From the NCBI GenBank assembly GCA_037783415.1, contig JAZGTN010000054.1, positions 1,860,001 through 1,924,000 of the forward strand: a stretch of DNA of 64,000 bases. The letters are read 5' to 3'. The stretch comes from Leptasterias polaris. Taxonomy: Eukaryota > Echinodermata > Asteroidea > Forcipulatida > Asteriidae. A program made the position numbers and the translations under genes. The notes under the pieces were generated by a model. The model did not search any database. It was not told where the DNA came from and saw only the letters and a list, made by a program, of their open reading frames with translations. Each line of letters opens with the position of its first letter. The stretch's first letter is position 1. Positions 10,162-19,355 of this stretch are shown here, piece after piece.

Positions 10162-11109
10162 CTAGCTAAAACACTGCCTGCAAGGTTGGCTGAATCGAGC
10201 CACCATTGGAGGTGTGGTAGCAGCCATGGCGTGGTACCGGATGACTGAAGCAATGACAGCTGGGCCGGTGAGAGCAGGTGAAGCTAGATAGGGAGCATCC
10301 GTAGCCTGCAAAACTCCACGAAATCCACCAGGCTGGCAAATGAGACCTATAGGAGTCTTAGCCAGGCCTGCGCCGGGGCCACCGTTATTGGGGGGAAAAA
10401 GGGATACACATTGTCTCAGGTTTGACAGGCATTCCTCTGTAGGGCGAGTCAGCCCCCTCTGGAGGTCGAGCGCCGCTCCCAGAAAAATCGGAAACTGGGA
10501 GGGGAGCGGGTGCAACTTCTCGTGGTTGATGATAAACCCGAGGTCAGATGTGAGTCGCATGGTGCTGCTGAGAGCTGCCGCTGTGGCCTCGTGAGAATGA
10601 CCCACAATTATCCAATCGTTGAGATACATGAATATCATCACACCATGCCTCCGTTGCATTGCTCCAATCGTTCTCACTATTCAGGTAAAAACGCGGAGTG
10701 AGGTGGAAAGCCCGAATGAGAGCACCCTAAATTCGTATAGGATGTTGTTGTATTGGAACCGAAGAAGTTTCCAGTGCTCTGGTCTGACAGGGCAAGCAAG
10801 TAAGCGTCCTTCAGATCGAGGCTGGCCGCCCAAACTGGTGTGTTGATTGATTGAAGAATAAGCCTCGGTGTATCCATACAGAAACGCCGAGGACGTATGA
10901 ATCTGTACAGCAACTTTAAGTTCAGGATCGGATGCCATACGCCGGCCTCCTTTTTGGGAACTTAGAAGGTTGACAAAAACCCTGTCTGTGTTTCCCCCCC
11001 GGGGACCATCCACACCGCACCGCATCCAGCACTGTTTTCCGGCGGGACGAGGTTGCCAGGGACGACACTCGCATGAACTGATCAAGCACCTACATGTAGC
11101 ATAGACCAC
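10162..11109 (-). pseudogene. DIRS reverse transcriptase, frameshifted
   Basis: On the minus strand, motif A is AASLDLKDAYL (near 10800-10835) and a second frame supplies RFQYNNILYEFRVLSFGLST with its motif B (near 10690-10760). A third open stretch holds motif C as MYLNDWIIVG (near 10610-10640). The usual YLDD is YLND here, so the first catalytic aspartate is lost. The part at 10162-10330 is the linker toward RNase H. At least one frame change lies near 10680-10760. Inactive. Confidence 0.75.
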
Positions 11110-12079
11110 GGTTGAGGCAATGAAAAGCTGCAGTTAACAAATCCGCTGGCACCAAAGAGTCGTCCTCACATCCTGACACTAAGTACTCCGTGAGGAGAAG
11201 CAAGAAGGAGGTTGACCGCATGCCCTGGCGGGAGGCCAGTTCATCTTTCTTAAGGACTTCCTCGAATTTGCCGCGAGTCTTGTCGGCAAAAGGTTTCTTG
11301 GAAGCAGTGGAACCCAAATCTGCTGCTAACTTGTCTTTAGCAGAGTCAGTGAGAGAGGGCGTGGTGACAAAAATTATCGAAATCCGCTGTAGGAAAACGA
11401 TAATATGCATTTTCTCGTTTAGAAAAGTGGTACCATTTGTCGCTAGCCTTCATGATAGCGCAAAAAATATGCGTTCCACACACACCTGGTCAAATGGAAG
11501 TGTCGGGGAAAATGTTGACCTTGTTGGTCGACAGGCCCGTCTTCCGCTTGAATGATTTTCTGTCTGATTGCGGAGGATCATCAGTAGCGGAGGGCAATTG
11601 CAGCACCTTATCATGTCACCCTGAATCAGCTGGATCTCTGTTTCCATAACGGACAGCCACTGCATACGTTGGGCAACTCCCTCATAGTCCTCCTTGGAGT
11701 CCCTCGAGAGGGAAGGTCAAGATGTCCCTGGTGACTGGGGAACACTTGTGTCAGAGCGTGAAAATTGCTCTGGGTCAGTGGTTGTGCAATTTATTCGGTA
11801 TCAAATGCCTTAGATGGGTGAATTCTCAAAGCCGGGACAGACACCGGAGCACGACTCACCGTGTATGGTACGTCTCTGGGTCCTTGTGCCAGCCAACCTC
11901 CACTGATTGAGGGCTGTAGGGTGGCAGGGGGTTACGGAGCATGGCTATAGGCATGTCCGAAGGAACCCCAACAACGCCCACCTGACGGGTAGAAGACAGG
12001 GCCGACAGCTCACGGGGCGTACATGCCACGGGGCACTGTGGGTAACGGAAGAGGGTGCCATTGCAGGATATATGAACTC
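11110..12079 (-). pseudogene. Gag-like region of the DIRS-like element
   Basis: Minus-strand frames over 11090-11410, 11450-11665 and 11856-12060 read as pieces of one protein broken by frame changes, e.g. KPFADKTRGKFEEVLKKDEL (near 11250-11320) and MQWLSVMETEIQLIQGDMIR. Position between the terminal repeat and RT suits a DIRS gag; sequence identity to gag is not proven by a motif. Confidence 0.5.
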
Positions 12080-12154
12080 TTAGCGGTAAATACCTGCCGG
12101 TAATAGGAACATGCAAATGTAGTTGCTCTACAGGTAAGTTGAGTGACGTAGACC
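12080..12154. repeat. Right inverted terminal repeat of the DIRS-like element
   Basis: TTAGCGGTAAATACCTGCCG and onward to CAGGTAA (12137) is the complement of 7764-7821. Weaker similarity continues to GTAGACC near 12148-12154. Confidence 0.8.
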
Positions 12155-12608
12155 TTTTGTTAAAAATAATTTTTGCACCGATGCCAAGGTAGTAAGGACA
12201 TTTTGTAAAATTGTTCTTAGGATGTGTCACTAATTTACAGACAATAATTATACTCTTCTTAACTCGACATAAGAAGTGCCTTAGGGCTTTGTGAAATCGG
12301 CCCCAAGACTATGCATGTATGCTAAGACAGATGCCAAGGCCAGATACTGAATGAACAGTCTGCATAAACTAGGCCCTTGACTTATAGACATGGTGATAAT
12401 GTTTTCTGCCCACGAATGATTCGCCTGACAAAATCCAGAAATGCAAAAAATAAGTTAGTGGCCTGACGTTTCGACCCTAGCAGAGTCTTTCTCGAAGGCT
12501 AAAAATCCAGAAATTTGAGAAAGGTTTGTAGCAGAAAATCTGCTTGTCTTATCTTTCTTGGGCCAAGTCGAACTGAAAAGATCCCATGGGCGTTGGATCG
12601 CCAGATAC
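12155..12608. other. No gene seen; MITE end and a spacer-repeat motif
   Basis: The segment 12259-12305 ends GCTTTGTGAAATCGGCCCC, matching one terminus of the foldback element at 13699-13849. The piece GGCCTGACGTTTCGACCCTA and its continuation to GAAGGCT (near 12461-12501) resembles a class of short dispersed motif; a similar GTTCGAAACGTCGAG motif occurs near 21176-21190. Confidence 0.5.
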
Positions 12609-12978
12609 TAATAATAATAATAATAATAATAATAATATGGATTTATATCGCGCTTTATCACACCCAAGGGCGTCTCAAAGCGCTTCAAACATTATTACCC
12701 CTGGTCACTGGGCCATTTATTTCATTCCTTAAACCATCTCAGCTCCCTGGGGAGTATACAGCCTGTGCTGCAATATATGCGCTACTAGGCTAAATCAATC
12801 ACAAGAACCATCTCTGCCCTCACAGGTACCCATTTTACCCCTGGGTGGAGAGAAGCAATTATAGTTAAGTGTCTTGCTCAGGGACACAAGTGTCACGACC
12901 GGGACTCGAACCCACACTCTGCTGAACAGAAACACCAGAGCTCGAGTTCGGTGCTCTTAACCGCTCGGCCACGACACG
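12609..12978 (-). mobile_element. tRNA-Ser-like SINE with (ATT)n tail
   Basis: On the minus strand the head reads TGGCCGAGCGGTTAAGAGC (A-box region, near 12953-12972) and GGTTCGAGTCCC (B box, 12901-12912), spaced as in a type-II tRNA such as Ser or Leu. It continues into a central region containing CTTCTCTCCACCCAGGGGTA, then GCGCTTTGAGACGCCC and an (ATT)n tail at 12609-12635. A second copy of the central and tail regions starts at 63775. Confidence 0.85.
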
Positions 12979-13497
12979 CTATATACTCAGGGAAATCTGA
13001 CATAGACCATGGTTTAGATGAGTGGGTAATGCCCAACATCTTGGAGCCACACTTTGCCGAATGAGCAGCACTAGTACAATTTTGGGAGACTACAAAATTC
13101 TGATAAACTTAAACGGCTTCATATATAATGCCTCCCCGAAGTAGGTCAAAATTAAGGGTCTTCTACTTTTACTTAGAGGATTGAGGGGACTTCTCAAATT
13201 ATGTTTACTGCTCATGTTTCCAATTTTTTTTCTGTGGAAGTTAAAAACATCAGGACAAGTCCTTATTTGAACTCTGTAGTCTCCTGTTTCCTTATCCACT
13301 CTGCCGTAGTAGATAGAAAGCAGGACAGATCTTAAAAGAACAATCAACACAGCAAAGTATTACCTGTCAGATGGTGTTACCCCAAACAAAATTTATATCT
13401 TGAAACATAAGGTGTAATTTAATAAAAACTGCAAACAATAGTTAATGGCCTTTGAAATATTTGAAAGTAATGTGTATTTTTGCATTGCAAGACTTAC

Positions 13498-13602
13498 ATT
13501 TAAATGATCTCTCGTTGAAGCATTTGGCTTGAGATCTTTGTCTGTAAGACAACTTCTTTCACTTCGAGCAAGAGTATGGTGCTTTGCCTCAACAACGTTT
13601 TC
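13498..13602 (-). CDS. Candidate internal coding exon of an unidentified gene
   Basis: On the minus strand a CTATTTAG acceptor is followed by 105 open bases and a GTAAGTC donor. The in-frame reading begins [19 protein letters not shown] and ends STRDHLN. The splice sites match consensus closely and the length is a multiple of three. I could not connect it to another exon and do not recognise the protein; a chance open stretch remains possible. Confidence 0.35.
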
Positions 13603-13698
13603 CTAAATAGAATAGATATGGTAATTGAGTTAGACAACACATATTAGCACAAAGAATTCAAAAGTTGTCTTCAACTGTTCACTTACTTCTATCAATAC

Positions 13699-13849
13699 CT
13701 TGGCTCGATTTCACAAAGAGCTAAGATTGATCTTAACTGCAAATCAATCCTAATTGCTAAGCAAAGCGTGATGTCACAATACAAATAACTATGGCAACTG
13801 ACAACTCATCTTAAGATTAATCTTAGTGCTTTGTGAAATCGGCCCCTGA
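13699..13849. mobile_element. Foldback MITE
   Basis: The left arm (CTCGATTTCACAAAGAGCTA, then AGATTGATCTTAA) and the right arm (TTAAGATTAATCTTAGTGCT, then TTGTGAAATCGGCCCCT) are inverted copies with about 60 bp between. There is no coding sequence. A single arm also occurs at 12259-12305. Confidence 0.7.
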
Positions 13850-15554
13850 TCTGATCGTAAATGAGACATGTAAGCATATTTTTCTTATTTATTCACACTA
13901 TAACAAAACTAATGAATCCTTAATTAAATTTCAAGAGGGTGAAGTGTATTCTTGTTAAGTTAGTTAGAAAAAGACTCCGCTGCTTTACATTTTATTTGGC
14001 AATGCTTTTTCAGATGAAATGCAAGAACAAACGATAAGATCAGTTAATTTATCAGGAGTTGAGAATGACCACAATCACAAGTATAACTGTAAAGTAAACT
14101 AGGTGTTCGGGTTTAGTGAATAACATGTAAATATTAAAAGTTAAATCAAACAAAACATATAAAACTGAACAAAAAACTACTGAATAGAGCCTGAAAATAT
14201 TGTGAACTTCCGGTTTAGACAGGAAGACAGGTCATTTCAGGTCAATAACATATATGGAACATTAATACGTTATTTTTCACAGAAGATTCAAAACATAACA
14301 GCTGTGGTTCTCAAAACATCAATTTTTGAAATAATAATCTTTAATTAAGCAAAAATTGAAAAACTTGATGTCATTACAAACTTCATATTTGGGAGTTGAG
14401 ATTTAAGCATGTGCTTGACTTTAAAAAAATGTTTGAACTTGCTTCCGGTGACTTCATGTAACACTTGATGACGTCACTCCGATGTGTTCTAAATTTCTGG
14501 TCCCATCCCAGTTTGAATACAATCAAAGTTTCAGCTTGATCACCAAAGTTGTTCTGTATGTATAGATCTTGTAAAACACTACCTTGGTGGTGACAAAACG
14601 TGACAATTGATGACGCCATGGAAAAAAAAATTGATTGTAATTTGCTTTGTACACAAGATATGTAATAATTGGTCAAAATTTCAAAAAATTGTAAAAATTA
14701 TTGTGATGACGTCCTCATCATGTCATCACTCTAGCTAAAGGTAGTCAATATCATTGTCTATCAATACGCCAAGTTTCAACTCTGTCAAACTTGTGGTTTG
14801 GTAGATACAAAGCTTCAAAAAGTAAACCTTTAAGGCAGTACCACATGACACATGATGACGTCATCAATCTAAAACTCCACACATATGTTTTTTGCATGAA
14901 GGTCATTATGTAAAAGATTATCATAAACTTTGCCACAGACATCTAGTAAAAGTGTATTTTGAGCTGTTTTTAACCTGCCTCTAGAAGGCACTTCTAGATG
15001 TTATGACGCCACCGGTCCTATTTTTGTAAACCAGACCTTTGCCGAACTATAACATCATTGAAAACAACTTCAAAAAATTACCACTTTTAACTTACAAGGC
15101 ACTTCTGGTTTCAACCGGAAGTACCCTGTAGAGGTCATGTCATGTCACGCACATAATAAAAAAAAGAAGACCTATATTACCTCTATATAATCCTGCAAAA
15201 AACAACCAACGATCTCTTTTTCTTGATTTGATATGGTTTTTCAAAGATTAAAATTGTTAATGTATAAAAACGTTGTAATTTGTAACTTGATGACATCATC
15301 ATGCCTGTTATGTATCAAGACTCACACACATGTCTGACATATAAAGAGTGCTTGTTTATTCAAGTCAAAGGTCAACTATGGAGTGCCATATGTAACCATG
15401 GGTTAATTGAAGCGGTTTTATCTGCTAATGACTATCTAACTATATGTGAAGTTTCAAGTTTATATGACCATGGGAAGTGTGTTTTTATTAGCAGACAATC
15501 GGTGGGGAGAAGAAGTAATTTAAAAAGAAGAAAAAAACTAAAACAAAAAATAAT
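13850..15554. repeat. Dispersed TGACGTCA/CTTCCGG repeat, including an uninterrupted site
   Basis: No gene. Exact TGACGTCA occurs near 14470 and 14858, and CTTCCGGTTT...GACAGGAAG and CTTCTGGTTTCAACCGGAAG palindromes near 14210 and 15103-15122. The stretch 14880-14960 matches 1441-1483 plus 7028-7080 in continuity, so it is an empty-site paralogue of the PAT/Ngaro-like insertion. 15400-15554 matches 7440-7570. Confidence 0.75.
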
Positions 15555-15797
15555 AGATGTTCGGCTGTTGCCCGAACACCTAATTAAGTTTTTGTGTCAA
15601 CACAAAAATGAGGTGTTTGTGCAAACATAATTAGGTTTTCGTGCAATATGTGCACGAACACCTCTTGATTTTTAGGTGTTCGTGCAATATGAGCACGAAC
15701 ACCTCTTGATATTGTTCTTTTTTTTTTTTTAGGTGTTTGGCTCTTCAGCCGAAAACCTATTGTTATTAGCTGTTCCGACCTACTGGCGGAACAGCTA
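15555..15797. repeat. Cluster of six hairpins with related stems
   Basis: Hairpins lie at 15555-15581, 15589-15608, 15633-15663, 15674-15704, 15731-15758 and 15767-15797. Most share the outer stem AGGTGTT/AACACCT or AGCTGTT/AACAGCT. The inner stems differ and stay paired: CGTGC/GCACG, CGTGCA/TGCACG, GGCT/AGCC, CCG/CGG. The 15674-15704 hairpin has a perfect 12-bp stem and the 15767-15797 hairpin a perfect 11-bp stem. A 13-nt T run precedes the fifth. The function is unknown. Confidence 0.8.
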
Positions 15798-17038
15798 TTG
15801 TTTTCGTCGAGATTTTAATTTTTTTTCTTATTCTTTGTTTCCGCCTAAATCCCATAGCAATTGCACACGTTTTTTTCTTTAAGCCTAATATCCTAAAGCG
15901 TAAATACAAAAGAGTTAAATCATATATCAAATTGAAGCTTAGAACATAAACTTAACTCTAAATGTAAAAATGTTTAAAATTCTTAATTAATTAGCCACTT
16001 TAAAGCGAGGTGAATATTTAATTAGCCAATCTTTAGACCACTATATCTCAAAAAGTATACGACCGATCGTCAAACTTTTTTCAGTTTTAGACTTCTGGGG
16101 TACTGTAGATGTGCTTTCCGGCCTGAAATGTGTAACGACGTCATAATGACGTCATTTATTGCGCGTTTTCGCCCGTGTACAAAACACATGGAGATAGTGA
16201 AAACAAATCCGACTTCTAGAAACATAGTTTTTCAATTAAGCTCAAATTTAACGTCCTAGATTACACAAATGTTTCTTAAAATATGAAAGATTTTATTGAC
16301 GGCAGTTTAAAAGCATCAAAACTTATTAAAACATTGTCAGTAGAAAAAACCCAAAATTCTCAGGCAAATTTAACGCCTTGGGTATTCTGCCTAGAATTGT
16401 ATATGTGTTTATATACGGAACGGAGTCAAATTCTAAACTCGTTCAAGTCTGCGACCCATTTATGACCCATGTTGTTGCGTTTTTTGTAGAATATACATAG
16501 AGATTCATTACTGTCGCCGACTGACACAAGTCTACGTTCATTCACAAGAATCGAGAAGAATATTCTCAGCGCGTCGAGAGGCAAACCGCTCAGGTTGTTA
16601 TTCAGATTCAGCGTGCACATATAGACAACAACCGCCTGGGTTTTTGAACGATCAGTGGGTGCGATCTCTTTGCTCTGGGAAACCCGTTCGCCGGAAAACC
16701 ACATTTTTAAGGTTCCTTAGGCAAACGCATTACATCGGTAAATCACAATGTGGCGCAAACCAAAATTTATGGCAATACGGCCGCAATAAAAAGAGCTGAT
16801 TGGGGAAAGGTGAAGAGAAATTACCCTTTTCCATGGGCTATATGGTCAGTGTGGGATTTGGGGTGAAGAGCCAAAAATAACAATCAACTCATATCCCATA
16901 TAAATTTACGTTTTTAGCCTAACAAGAATACCATACTCGATGGGTATTAAAGGGCACACAATTTGTGACAATTTGTGACAATTACGATTTTAATACAACA
17001 GCATTGACCAAGCTATTAAGCCTGTGTTTACGAAGCTA
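15798..17038. repeat. Dispersed repeats, no gene
   Basis: 15798-16190 (beginning TTGTTTTCGTCGAG) is paralogous to 46058-46450. 16260-16760 is paralogous to 18880-19500, where a MITE interrupts the copy. TGACGTCA occurs near 16147. Short open frames on both strands lie inside these repeats and are not convincing. Confidence 0.65.
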
Positions 17039-17042
17039 TTAA

Positions 17043-17881
17043 CCCTTTCGTTACTGGGCCTATTGTTGGCTGCATCCTGGGTGCTTTACATGCATTTCTG
17101 CACAGTCTCAAACAAATGTGATTTACAGGAAAACTATTGGAGGTAGGTATTCAAATCCAACTTGGAACAGATGGGGACATGTGTAGCTTTGTTTTTGCAA
17201 AAACAAAAAATCTACTTTATTGAAAAATTCAGGTCATATTTATGCTAATTTTTTCCAATAAATTATAATTTATGTAAACAAATCCACACAAAGGTGTGTT
17301 TAGTGTAATTTTTTCACATTTTTATTTGTTTTATCTGAAAGACAGGGTCAATACACACAATGAGCAGCAACAAAGTTTTTAAAATATCACACCTTGTTTG
17401 TCTTGGCCACTTTTTAGATTTACAAAGTGCAAATCATTATAGTAAAAACCTCTGTTGGCTGCATATTGGTTGTTGTGCATGCATTTCTGCACTTTGCTCG
17501 TCTTCGCTCTCAAATTCCCATTCTGAATCATTCTGAACTTCATCTTCAGATGATCCTGACTCATGCCCTACATGTATGTCAAATCGATCATTGTTGCTGT
17601 CTTCGTCTCCCATAAACAAGTTTCTACGTTGTTCTGCTGTCTTGCGTTTTGTCCGAGATCCTGAGGCTTCGCCATGATGGTGCGCCATCTTGAACAAAGA
17701 GCCAAGCTTCAGAGCGCCCTCACAATACCCCCACGCAAAACGGCATCATAATGCTTCAAAAGACTGGTAACCTACGTATTTTGTATTGCAAATCATTCAA
17801 AATACCATTCACAGGTACCAGTGACAATAAATGTTATTTATATCCATGAGAGGGCGCCCATACAAGGGGAAATAAAAAGGG
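17043..17881 (-). mobile_element. Short piggyBac-type element (internally deleted)
   Basis: TTAA at 17039-17042 and at 17882-17885 flank termini CCCTTT (17043) and AAAGGG (to 17881), the target duplication and end type of piggyBac transposons. The 839-bp interior has only an N-terminal transposase-like frame on the minus strand. Internal repeats of GTTGGCTGCAT and CATGCATTTCTGCAC occur near 17068-17102 and 17454-17493. Confidence 0.7.
17437..17688 (-). pseudogene. N-terminal acidic fragment of a piggyBac-like transposase
   Basis: A frame starting MAHHHGEASGSRTKRKTAEQ and continuing with acidic clusters (SGSSEDEV, EWEFESEDEQSAE) ends after about 83 residues. An acidic, low-complexity N-terminus ahead of the catalytic core is typical of piggyBac transposases, and the TTAA-bounded context supports this. 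No catalytic Asp motif is present, so it cannot be an active transposase. Confidence 0.5.
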
Positions 17882-17992
17882 TTAAAAAATAAGGTTTAAG
17901 ATATTTTATATAGAAAACTGCATACAAGGTAAACACTTTCTGAAACAACCAATATTTACATTTCAAATTTATTTATATCAATCTAAATACAT

Positions 17993-18242
17993 CAGGGCCC
18001 AATTTCATGGCTCTGCTTACAGTAAGCAAAAGATCGGCGCTTACTGAAGCAGGTAATTCCGCGCTTATGTCAAGCGTACTATGCGGGTTAGCATGGAATT
18101 TTGTGTGCTTGCAGAGTCCATGTTACTAGGTATTCTACGTTTACACAGCTAGCGCAGAAATTCTTCGCTTGCTCGGTAAGCAGAGAATGGTGACCCCAAG
18201 TGCAGAATTCAGCATTAAGCAGAGCCATGAAATTGGGCCCTG
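17993..18242. mobile_element. hAT-like MITE
   Basis: Terminal inverted repeats begin AGGGCCCAATTTCATGGCTC and continue TGCTTA at the left; the exact complement, TAAGCAGAGCCATG and onward to GGGCCCT, ends the right side. The 250-bp interior is non-coding. AAATACAT and AAATTATG beside the ends could be a decayed 8-bp target duplication, as hAT elements make. Confidence 0.8.
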
Positions 18243-18880
18243 AAATTATGTGCCATAGAATTGTTACTATTCAAAGCGGGGCTTTTTCCCTATGGACTAT
18301 AATATACTAACAAAACACTTTTCAACATTTATCCGAACCGTACAAATGTAAACGATTAACCGGATGATCTGTCACTTAACCGTGTAACCATCATAGGCTT
18401 AAAATAAACATCGCATGCGCAATCAAATTGATGTGGAACGCCCGTAGCTATAGCGTTCAATGTTTCTTACAATATTGCTGCGAGCACAGTTGTATTGAAA
18501 TAACAAAGACTTCAAGCTAGCCTGTAAATTGGGAATGTAAGTTTGTGTGTTTTATGGAATATTGTGCTATGAAAAAAGTGATCCCAGTTATTATTGTCAG
18601 CATTACGCGGCACTTTTTGAGTGAATTTTTGTTCAACGTTTAATCGAACCTTAAAAATGTAAAAGTTTAACCGGATGATCTGTTAATTAACCGTGTAACC
18701 GTCTCAGGCTTACGTAAGCCTGTGCCTCATCGCCCCTGATCGGTGTAGTTATCTGCCAGCAACAAAGATCTCTACAGACTGGGCAAGTCTCGCGTGTATC
18801 GCAACGAGAAAACTTGTCACCTCCATGTCAGACGGAGAACATATATTTTCTAAAATCAACTTTCTTTTTAAATTAAATCT
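18243..18880. repeat. No gene; one diverged direct repeat
   Basis: A segment with GTTTAACCGGATGATCTGTNA and ACCGTGTAACC occurs twice, near 18330-18410 and 18630-18715, in the same direction about 310 bp apart. Nothing else is recognised. Confidence 0.5.
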
Positions 18881-19174
18881 ATGAAAATATATGTTCAACA
18901 AAAATACTCATAACAATTTTGCCTGTCAATTTAAAAATATCAAAACATATTTCTCAGTAGGAAAGAAAACCTGTATTACTGCAAATTTCACGGATTGGGT
19001 ACCCGTCATAAAATTTGAGTTGTATTTTCGTAATTGTAAAATTCTAAACTCAAACAAGTCCTGGACCCATTTATGACCAGTGTTATGTCGTTTTTAGTAT
19101 CGTTTTTAGTCATTCCTGTCGTTGACTTACACAAGTCTAAATTTACTCACAATAATCGAACGTCGTGTGTATCA

Positions 19175-19347
19175 TAGTCTTGGCCCAAGACGTCCGTGAT
19201 CGATAGTGGATAGTGTGCTGCGCTCGGTTACGACTCGTTATAGCGCGCCCTCTTGTGGCTTGAATTATCCAAATATACAACGAGTTGTAACTGAGCGCAG
19301 TACACTATCCACTATCGATCCCTGACGACGTCTTGTGCCAAGACTAA
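19175..19347. mobile_element. Foldback MITE with an 8-bp target duplication
   Basis: Long inverted arms begin TAGTCTTGGC (19175) and end GCCAAGACTA (19346); pairing extends through GATCGATAGTGGATAGTG and beyond. GTGTATCA is present at 19167-19174 and again at 19348-19355, consistent with an 8-bp duplication of hAT type. The uninterrupted paralogue of the surrounding repeat is near 16540-16620. A truncated copy lies at 25663-25760. Confidence 0.8.
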
Positions 19348-19355
19348 GTGTATCA

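Larger units (their letters stand above)
7691..12154 (-). mobile_element. Degraded DIRS-like retrotransposon
   Basis: Inverted terminal sequences lie at 7764-7821 and 12080-12137: the right copy, reverse complemented, matches the left over about 58 bp with few differences, and similarity weakly continues outward to 12154. Between them, on the minus strand and in element order, are gag-like, RT and RNase H remnants. No recombinase is left, because RNase H runs almost straight into the left terminal repeat. About 1.7 kb of unrelated sequence (8151-9889) and a rearranged duplicate (9890-10101) disrupt the interior. Confidence 0.75.

Noticed and set aside
13090..13350. Minus-strand 86-codon frame
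   Set aside because: No recognisable domain. A possible 35-nt exon just upstream has stops in every frame, so no gene model could be supported.
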